Source of the DNA: JAUVKT01 sp964634565
GTDB lineage: Bacteria; Bacteroidota; Bacteroidia; Bacteroidales; VadinHA17
Assembly (NCBI GenBank): GCA_964634565.1
Contig: CAZWLP010000071.1
Span: forward strand, 1 to 11,799
Direction of reading: 5' to 3'
Length of the DNA: 11,799 nt
Part shown: positions 6,763 to 11,799 of the stretch, in pieces
Layout: each line of letters opens with the position of its first letter
Position numbering within the stretch: the first letter of the stretch is position 1
Notes under the pieces: model-generated
What the model saw: the letters and a program-made list of their open reading frames with translations, nothing else
Told to the model about the DNA's origin: nothing
Databases searched by the model: none
Made by a program: the position numbers and the translations under genes

Positions 6763-6842
6763 CCGTTTCCCGTTGGTCGTTTCTCCGTCCGCCGAAGCTA
6801 TAGAGTAGCGAAGGTGGAGCCGTTCGTCGTTAATCAAAATTC
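6763..6842. repeat. Composite repeat: heptamer arrays flanking a REP-like palindrome
   Basis: The left array (6763-6790) reads CCGTTTC, CCGTTGG, TCGTTTC, TCCGTCC. A quasi-palindrome follows at 6788-6818, TCCGCCGAAGCTA and TAGCGAAGGTGGA around TAGAG; the outer TCC/GGA, CC/GG and inner GCTA/TAGC pair, while the central GAA triplets do not. The right array (6820-6833) reads CCGTTCG, TCGTTAA and runs into TCAAAATTC. The segment 6819-6842 shares 20 of 24 bases with the repeat inside the upstream gene. It looks like a dispersed non-coding element with no coding capacity. Confidence 0.55.
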
Positions 6843-6880
6843 TCTTTGATTATCAACTAAAATCAGATACATTTGTTTTA

Positions 6881-6888
6881 TAACTTTG
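6881..6888 (+). promoter_or_regulatory. Candidate -7 element TAACTTTG upstream of the beta-helix gene
   Basis: TAACTTTG fits TAnnTTTG, but no TTG lies 19-21 bp upstream, so this is a partial match. If used, the leader of the 6990 gene would be about 95 nt and would contain both inverted repeats described below. Confidence 0.35.
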
Positions 6889-6889
6889 G

Positions 6890-6908
6890 GTGTGGTATAT
6901 ATACACAC
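6890..6908. repeat. AT-rich palindrome, operator-like
   Basis: GTGT-G-GTATATATACACAC is a perfect palindrome if one G is bulged: GTGT pairs with ACAC around the self-complementary GTATATATAC. It begins two bases after the candidate -7 element, at the predicted transcription start, where a regulator could act. Confidence 0.4.
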
Positions 6909-6924
6909 TGAATATGCTAAGAAA

Positions 6925-6971
6925 AAAGCAACCATATTAAGACAGAACTGGTCTTAATAGATGATTGCTTT
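6925..6971 (+). promoter_or_regulatory. Long two-part hairpin before the beta-helix gene
   Basis: The inner arms TATTAAGAC (6935-6943) and GTCTTAATA (6951-6959) pair perfectly around a 7-nt loop. The outer arms AAAGCAA (6925-6931) and TTGCTTT (6965-6971) also pair perfectly, separated from the inner stem by an internal loop of 3 and 5 nt. It ends 18 nt before ATG 6990. No T-run follows, so it is more likely a leader structure affecting mRNA stability or translation, or an operator, than a terminator. Confidence 0.5.
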
Positions 6972-6989
6972 ATAATACAAAATTGAAAC

Positions 6990-9725
6990 ATGATTCTCAT
7001 GAGAAGATTATTAAATATATTTTTGATCCTTTCCCTCTCTCTCTCCTTCTCTGCCTCTCTCTTTGGGCAGTTAAGTGGCGACGGATCGAGCTCGAATCCC
7101 TTTTATGGAACTATTTCCTCGAGCCTTACCTGGGACTGGGAAAATATTGGGGCTATTGATGGTAAGATATATATAGGAACATCTTCAAATCCTGATCTTA
7201 CAATTACATCCGGAGGGTATCTCACAATCCTGCCCGGGGCTACACTTGTATTTACTCAATTAACTTCTGATTTATTTATCACAGGCACAGGCAGAATTAT
7301 TGCAGACGGAACACCCGGATTTGGAACAATAACATTTACAAAGGCAAGTGGAAACGATAACTGGGGGCATATTTCATTAGATAATTTGTCAGCAACTGAT
7401 AGTACAATATTCGATTATTGCACTTTTACCTATGGTAATGTTAAGAATAAATCAGGTTCAAGTGGATATGGTGGTGCTATTCACGCCAATTTGGATAAAC
7501 TACGGATTTCTAATTCAACTTTTGAATCAAATACTTCTGAATGGGGTGGTGCGCTTTTTGTTAATCAGAACAGGGGTCCAATAATAAAAAACTGCTATTT
7601 CTCTAACAATGCGTCTGATAATGGAGGTGGAGGAATTTACTGCTGGAATGGATCATCCGCAAATATTACGAATTGCATTTTTGAAGAAAATAAAGCAGGA
7701 TATGGCACATCAACAGTATATTATTCTGGAGGTGGGGTTTCTCTTCAATCGAGTACATTCGTGAAGCTAACGAACTGCACATTTGTAAATAATGATTCAA
7801 ATCATGATGGAGATGCATTACAATTTTATGGGAGTGGATCACCAAATGCAAAAAATTGCATATTCTGGGGTTCTTCTTCTCAAATTGTAGGAGGAACCGC
7901 TACCAGGCTCACTAATTGCGCAATTCAAGAATCAACGACAGGAACTAACACAATCAACCTAAATCCATCAAATAGCAGCTCTGACGGACCAAACTTTAAT
8001 GAAATTGATGGCTCTGACTGGTCGATTAAGTTTATATCACCATGTCTTGATGCAGGAACAGATACGGGTGCTCCTGCTACCGACCTGAATGGGAATAGCA
8101 GGATAGGACTCACGGATATAGGAGCCTATGAAGTTCAGTATAGCAGGTGGACAGGAGCTTCGGGGTCAAGTTGGAGCACTCCATCCAACTGGGATAAGGG
8201 TTTAACGCCATCATCCCCTGGCAGCGACATAATAATACCCTCAGTTGCATCTAACTATCCTACTACAACGGGAACAAATTACACTATCGGAAATGGAAAA
8301 TATTTTATCCTGGAACCCGGAAGTAAGGCTACATTTTCAACACTTACCAATAGTGGAGGATTTCTCAGACACCTTTCGGATGCCACAGGTATTGCTTCTT
8401 TGATCTTTGACTCATACTCAGATGCAGGTACAGAAGAATTTGAAATGTTCCTTACAGGTGGCAGCATACCTGATAATAAATGGCATTATATAGCTGTTCC
8501 CGGAACAATGTCAAAAACCACTTTTACAAATATAAATCCTTATAACCTGCTGGAATTTGATGACTCGCAGATAGTAGACTCTAATATGGAAGGATGGCAG
8601 TGGCATGACGGATATGATGGTACAAACAGTTTTAGCACTCTCTATGCTAAAAAAGGATATAATTTCTATCATTCATCCGATACAACTGCAGTACTGCCAA
8701 CAATGACCGGATTACTTAGTACAATGGGATCTTCTGTCTCCCTACAGTATAATGGTAACGGACTGAATTTATTGGGAAACTCACTTACATGCAGCCTTAA
8801 CTGGGATAATGTAACAACATCTGGCGATATGAGGGATGCAATATATTTTACAAAAGACAATGCTATTGCGTCTTATGTTGATGGCGCCGGAACAAATGGA
8901 GGGACCAGCATAATTCCTCCACTTCAGGGTTTCTTTGTAAAAGCTCTCGAAGCAGGCTGCTCAATAGATTTTACCGGGGCAGGAGTTAAAACACATGGAT
9001 CTGTAAACAGATATAAGGGGGGGGCTTCTACGGTACCCCTGGTAAGAATTACACTCGATAACGATATTAATGCACCGGATGAAACAGTGGTACGGCTGAG
9101 AGATTATGCCACAACTGACTTTGATAACGAATATGATGCTTCAAAAATGTTTTCAGATGACTTAGATAACCCGCTGCTATTTACGCAGATAGCAAATGAG
9201 AAGTACTCAATAAATTCGATTGAGCCTCCTTATGAGAACTATTCCGTCCCCCTGATAGTAAAAATCAGCAGTAGCGGAGATTATTCTTTAGAAAGAACTG
9301 AACTTACAGGTATGGGGGGATACGATGTGTTCTTACGCGATATGATTGAAGACATTTCAATCAACCTTGAAGAGATTGCCTCGTATAACTTCAATTCATC
9401 CTCCGGTACCATTGATAATCGTTTTGTACTGGAATTTGTACCCCTGGCTCTCGGGTTTGAAGATATAGAGAATAACGAAAACCCATTTAAAGCCTATAGC
9501 TACGGAGGTATCCTCAATATAGTAACTAAACAAGGTAGCTCATCAGGATCTGCAACATTACTAAGTGTTTACGATCTTACCGGACGAGTAGTAATGCAGG
9601 TGCCCGACCTGTACTTCTCGGGTGGCGAAACATTGCAATTTGGATTTAATCAACCAAATGGCTTATATATTGTTGAACTAAGAGATGGTATTAAGAGAAC
9701 TACTCAAAAATTTGTACACAAATAA
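6990..9725 (+). CDS. Secreted right-handed beta-helix protein with T9SS type A sorting domain
   Basis: The 911-aa protein opens with a signal peptide (hydrophobic core LLNIFLILSLSLSFSASLFGQ, cleavage near residue 27). Residues about 60-385 are a parallel beta-helix with repeated short strands such as LRISNSTFESNTSEWGGAL, IIKNCYFSNNASDNGGGGI and LTNCTFVNNDSNHDGDAL. This region closes with a choice-of-anchor Q-like segment (SPCLDAGTD, DLNGNSRI, DIGAYE). A second region begins at about 384 (WTGASGSSWSTPSNWDKG), a module common in Bacteroidota surface proteins. Residues about 831-911 are a T9SS type A C-terminal domain (NPFKAYSYGGILNIV, SVYDLTGRVVMQ, FNQPNGLYIVELRDGI, QKFVHK), which directs export through the type IX system. 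Beta-helix domains often bind or cleave polysaccharides; no catalytic residues are identifiable, so the substrate is unknown. ATG 6999 is an equally plausible start. A run of eight G lies at 9017-9024. Confidence 0.92.
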   Translation: MILMRRLLNIFLILSLSLSFSASLFGQLSGDGSSSNPFYGTISSSLTWDWENIGAIDGKIYIGTSSNPDLTITSGGYLTILPGATLVFTQLTSDLFITGTGRIIADGTPGFGTITFTKASGNDNWGHISLDNLSATDSTIFDYCTFTYGNVKNKSGSSGYGGAIHANLDKLRISNSTFESNTSEWGGALFVNQNRGPIIKNCYFSNNASDNGGGGIYCWNGSSANITNCIFEENKAGYGTSTVYYSGGGVSLQSSTFVKLTNCTFVNNDSNHDGDALQFYGSGSPNAKNCIFWGSSSQIVGGTATRLTNCAIQESTTGTNTINLNPSNSSSDGPNFNEIDGSDWSIKFISPCLDAGTDTGAPATDLNGNSRIGLTDIGAYEVQYSRWTGASGSSWSTPSNWDKGLTPSSPGSDIIIPSVASNYPTTTGTNYTIGNGKYFILEPGSKATFSTLTNSGGFLRHLSDATGIASLIFDSYSDAGTEEFEMFLTGGSIPDNKWHYIAVPGTMSKTTFTNINPYNLLEFDDSQIVDSNMEGWQWHDGYDGTNSFSTLYAKKGYNFYHSSDTTAVLPTMTGLLSTMGSSVSLQYNGNGLNLLGNSLTCSLNWDNVTTSGDMRDAIYFTKDNAIASYVDGAGTNGGTSIIPPLQGFFVKALEAGCSIDFTGAGVKTHGSVNRYKGGASTVPLVRITLDNDINAPDETVVRLRDYATTDFDNEYDASKMFSDDLDNPLLFTQIANEKYSINSIEPPYENYSVPLIVKISSSGDYSLERTELTGMGGYDVFLRDMIEDISINLEEIASYNFNSSSGTIDNRFVLEFVPLALGFEDIENNENPFKAYSYGGILNIVTKQGSSSGSATLLSVYDLTGRVVMQVPDLYFSGGETLQFGFNQPNGLYIVELRDGIKRTTQKFVHK

Positions 9726-9749
9726 TATGGAATCAAATAAGCTGTCGCA

Positions 9750-9781
9750 TATAGCTCAGTGCTTGTAAGCTATAACTTTTT
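9750..9781 (+). terminator. Probable rho-independent terminator of the beta-helix gene
   Basis: A 7-bp stem (TATAGCT 9750-9756, AGCTATA 9768-9774) with an 11-nt loop, followed after AC by TTTTT (9777-9781), 25 nt after the stop codon. The stem is AT-rich and so of moderate strength. It physically overlaps the promoter of the next gene. Confidence 0.6.
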
Positions 9782-9792
9782 GACTACTTTTG
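9763..9792 (+). promoter_or_regulatory. Promoter of the 57-aa peptide gene (TTG-N19-TAnnTTTG)
   Basis: TTG at 9763-9765, a 19-bp spacer, then TACTTTTG at 9785-9792 match the Bacteroidetes -33/-7 promoter consensus with canonical spacing, the best promoter match in the window. Transcription should start near 9797-9800, giving a leader of only 6-9 nt before ATG 9806. Confidence 0.65.
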
Positions 9793-9805
9793 TCCCGGAT
9801 TAATT

Positions 9806-9979
9806 ATGACCAGCAAAAAAAGAACATATAAAAAACCTCAAATATCTCGTATAGAGCTTGATGTCTCTATATCCCTGGTTATGATGACTGTCAACAATCC
9901 TGATCCGCGGTCGGGCACAAAGAGTGATCCTAAATCTGATCCCTTCTCCAGCCCATTTGATGATAAACCCTTTGGTTAA
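9806..9979 (+). CDS. Unrecognised 57-aa small protein
   Basis: The product begins MTSKKRTYKKPQISRIELDV, continues SISLVMMTVNNPDP, and ends with a charged, proline-rich tail containing DPFSSPF and DDKPFG. It has no signal peptide or membrane helix. The layout of a basic start with a YKKP motif, a short hydrophobic SLVMM segment and a polar tail with three PF dipeptides resembles small uncharacterised proteins I recall from Bacteroidota genomes, often near exported proteins. I cannot name a family. The strong promoter directly upstream and the well-formed frame argue that it is a real gene transcribed separately from the beta-helix gene. It could be a small structural or regulatory protein or a peptide precursor. 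A 67-codon frame on the opposite strand overlaps it but has no support. Confidence 0.68.
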   Translation: MTSKKRTYKKPQISRIELDVSISLVMMTVNNPDPRSGTKSDPKSDPFSSPFDDKPFG

Positions 9980-10096
9980 GCCCGGGGATATTATGTATTA
10001 TTCTATTTGATTTTTTGCCTCCAACAAATCCCGTTTTCTTCAACACATAATTCAAACAGACTTGTTTCATCATGATAGGATGAGCAACCATACTAC

Positions 10097-10142
10097 TGAT
10101 AATTTTGTCTATATTTGTATAACAAGGTGTCAAAAATTATCA
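10097..10142. promoter_or_regulatory. Inverted repeat framing a -7 element upstream of the PKD/HYR gene
   Basis: The arms TGATAATTTTG (10097-10107) and CAAAAATTATCA (10131-10142) are complementary with one bulged base. The 23-bp spacer contains TATATTTG (10110-10117), a TAnnTTTG -7 element on the plus strand. No TTG lies at the proper -33 distance. The 13-mer TATATTTGTATAA also occurs at the hipB promoter on the other strand. Two symmetric arms around a promoter suggest an operator. Confidence 0.45.
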
Positions 10143-10175
10143 TTTCTAAAATTTCATTAAGCTAAAACCGGTAAA

Positions 10176-11799
10176 ATGAAAATTGCAATATATAGTATAC
10201 TAATTCTTACGCTGTTTTCACTCTCTGGGCTTAAGACTTCTGCCCAGTGCGAAGCTAAGATATCAATGGATCCTCCAAACGGGTCTCCCGGACTTACAAT
10301 TCAGTTTTACGGCGACGGCGTGGTCCCTGATTTTACGTTTAACTGTGATGAATTTCCCCTGCCTGCAGGATGGTCGTCTACTCCCTTTAATATTGGTTCT
10401 CCATGCCAATCACCCGATGCATATCCTGCCCCTGACGGAAGCGATTACCTCTGGACAGGAGCCAGGGATGTAAGCGGTCACCGCTTTATTGAAACCTCAG
10501 GTATTGATGCCTCAAATGGAGGAACTATAAGGTTTGAGATAAGATACGGAGTTCATCCTCTCGCAGTACCAACATCCGACTGCAAAGGCCCCACATCAGT
10601 TAACGAAGGTGTAGCCCTTGAATACAGCGTGGATGGTGGCCCATGGACCAGGATTACTTATTATTTACCAGGCAGTATTGATACTGTTTTTACCAACTGG
10701 AACCTCTTTGAATACCCAATACCTCTGGCTGCACAGGCTGCCAATACTAAATTCAGATGGTACCAGGCCAACTCATCAAATGATACAAGCGACAATTGGG
10801 GCCTGGATAATATTGAAATCGTACCTAATATTATTGTTAATGACTATTCGTGGGACTTTAACGACGGATCACCTGTCGATAATAATAAGAACCCATTACA
10901 TACCTTTCCTGATTATGGAATATATAATGTCAGTCTTTCAATATCAACAAGCCAACCCTGTACCGATCAAAAAGACACACTTATATATGTAAACAGCAGT
11001 CCGACAATAGATAATATAGTGGAGTTAGATGTAAATTCTACCGACAGCTCAAGTGATTTGACCTTAACAGGTATTTCTGACGGTGGTGTAGGAGGCCAGG
11101 TATTATCGCTTAGCGCCCTTAGCTCAAACCCTTTGTCTCTTACCATAGATAATGTAGCTTACACTTCACCTCAGTCAACGGCTATAATTACTGTAAGTCC
11201 TGATAGCACTATGTGTGGTGATGCTACAATAACGGCAAGCTTAGAATATACTAACCTGAAGACCATCAGCACTGATGAACTGTTTACGGTTCATGTGATT
11301 GATAAGACTATGCCTGTTTTTACTTCCTGTCCTTCCGATATTGTTACATCAGCCTTACCCGGCAACTGTGATGCAATTATTACATACCCAACACCCCTTG
11401 GCACTGATAACTGCCCTGGAACTATTGTTACACAGGTATCGGGACTGCCTTCCGGATCTTTGTTCCCAACTGGAACTACCCTGAATGAGTTCGTGCTGAC
11501 TGATGCATCCGGGAATGAAGTCAGATGTGCCTTTACTGTAACAATAACAGAAAGCATTGCTCCTACTATTACATGTCCTGAAGATATTATCGCAGCAGAA
11601 TGTAATAATACTCTTAGCATTGCTGCTCCGTCAATTTCGGATAATTGTGGTATTGAAAGTGTAATACACGATTCTCCCTGGGGTGCAAGCTACGAGGATG
11701 CCTCGGGCACATACCCTGTTGGTGTAACTATAATAACATGGACAGTCACCGATAAAAGCGGAAATACTGCCACCTGCGAACAAAGGGTTGAGATAACTC
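10176..11799 (+). CDS. Large secreted PKD/HYR-domain protein (3' end beyond the window)
   Basis: From ATG 10176 the frame is open for 541 codons to the window end, with no stop. Residues 1-24 form a signal peptide (hydrophobic YSILILTLFSLSGL, then TSAQ). Residues about 30-215 form a jelly-roll or Reelin-like region, with paired cysteines and the typical ending DNWGLDNIEIV. Residues about 220-272 are a PKD domain (YSWDFNDGSP, then HTFPDYGIYNVSLSI). Residues about 378-458 are a first HYR domain (PVFTSCPSDI, DNCPGT, LTDASGNEVRCAFTVTI), and about 461-541 a second (APTITCPEDI, SDNCGIESV, VTDKSGNTATCE). Such proteins in Bacteroidota are usually very large and end in a T9SS or gliding-motility-associated C-terminal domain; that end would lie beyond the window. 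The role is probably cell-surface adhesion or matrix binding, inferred from domains. Confidence 0.9.
   Translation, partial: MKIAIYSILILTLFSLSGLKTSAQCEAKISMDPPNGSPGLTIQFYGDGVVPDFTFNCDEFPLPAGWSSTPFNIGSPCQSPDAYPAPDGSDYLWTGARDVSGHRFIETSGIDASNGGTIRFEIRYGVHPLAVPTSDCKGPTSVNEGVALEYSVDGGPWTRITYYLPGSIDTVFTNWNLFEYPIPLAAQAANTKFRWYQANSSNDTSDNWGLDNIEIVPNIIVNDYSWDFNDGSPVDNNKNPLHTFPDYGIYNVSLSISTSQPCTDQKDTLIYVNSSPTIDNIVELDVNSTDSSSDLTLTGISDGGVGGQVLSLSALSSNPLSLTIDNVAYTSPQSTAIITVSPDSTMCGDATITASLEYTNLKTISTDELFTVHVIDKTMPVFTSCPSDIVTSALPGNCDAIITYPTPLGTDNCPGTIVTQVSGLPSGSLFPTGTTLNEFVLTDASGNEVRCAFTVTITESIAPTITCPEDIIAAECNNTLSIAAPSISDNCGIESVIHDSPWGASYEDASGTYPVGVTIITWTVTDKSGNTATCEQRVEIT

Noticed and set aside
756..6842. 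CRISPR-like array from the repeated heptamers
   Set aside because: Units are 7 bp, degenerate and contiguous, without spacers or cas genes.
6965..7159. 64-codon plus-strand frame
   Set aside because: Shadow of the beta-helix gene in another frame.
5547..9979. A complete peptide-modification (RiPP) cluster formed by the nucleotidyltransferase and the 57-aa gene
   Set aside because: The genes are 3 kb apart with a T9SS cargo gene and a terminator between, and no modifying enzyme, protease or transporter is present in the window.
9930..10133. 67-codon minus-strand frame
   Set aside because: It covers the end of the 57-aa gene and the promoter region of the next gene and has no recognisable motif.
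10618..10992. 124-codon plus-strand frame
   Set aside because: It lies wholly within the PKD/HYR gene, whose frame encodes clear domains; this one does not.
11291..11620. 109-codon minus-strand frame
   Set aside because: Antisense shadow of the HYR domains.

Overview
The window looks like chromosomal DNA from a member of the Bacteroidota, probably a Bacteroidales/Marinilabiliales-type bacterium. The evidence is a secreted protein ending in a type IX secretion system (T9SS) type A sorting domain, a second secreted protein with PKD and HYR modules, a PorT-like outer-membrane beta-barrel protein, several TAnnTTTG (-7) promoter elements of the Bacteroidetes type, and start codons without strong Shine-Dalgarno sequences. 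No phage, insertion sequence, CRISPR array, rRNA or tRNA is visible.

Left edge (1-730, minus strand): a split HipA-type toxin-antitoxin operon in the order hipB (XRE repressor), hipS-like (HipA N-terminal subdomain as a separate protein), then the first 17 codons of a probable hipT-like kinase running off the window. Three copies of a 17-bp operator-like motif, about 60 bp apart, cover the hipB start, its promoter and the space towards metH.

Centre-left (731-4550): a complete cobalamin-dependent methionine synthase, metH, on the plus strand. Its real start is ATG 821; the in-frame TTG upstream lies inside the promoter -7 element. It converges on a minus-strand outer-membrane beta-barrel gene (4580-5221), with a strong hairpin terminator between them.

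Centre (5222-6989): a gene-free 325-bp stretch with one good hairpin, a nucleotidyltransferase-family gene (5547-6716), then a 273-bp intergenic region rich in repeats. A degenerate 7-bp tandem repeat (CCGTTAG / CCGTTTC / TCGTTGG-like) occurs upstream of metH, inside the nucleotidyltransferase gene in frame, and on both sides of a REP-like palindrome in this intergenic region.

Right (6990-11799): three plus-strand genes for exported or small proteins. They are a 911-aa beta-helix protein with a T9SS sorting domain, an unrecognised 57-aa peptide with its own near-consensus TTG-N19-TAnnTTTG promoter overlapping the preceding terminator, and a large PKD/HYR protein still open at the window end after 541 codons. 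Hairpins or inverted repeats lie in the upstream regions of both large secreted-protein genes.

No single multi-gene undescribed system is demonstrated. The items most worth following are the heptamer repeat family, the HipB operator array, and the 57-aa peptide.
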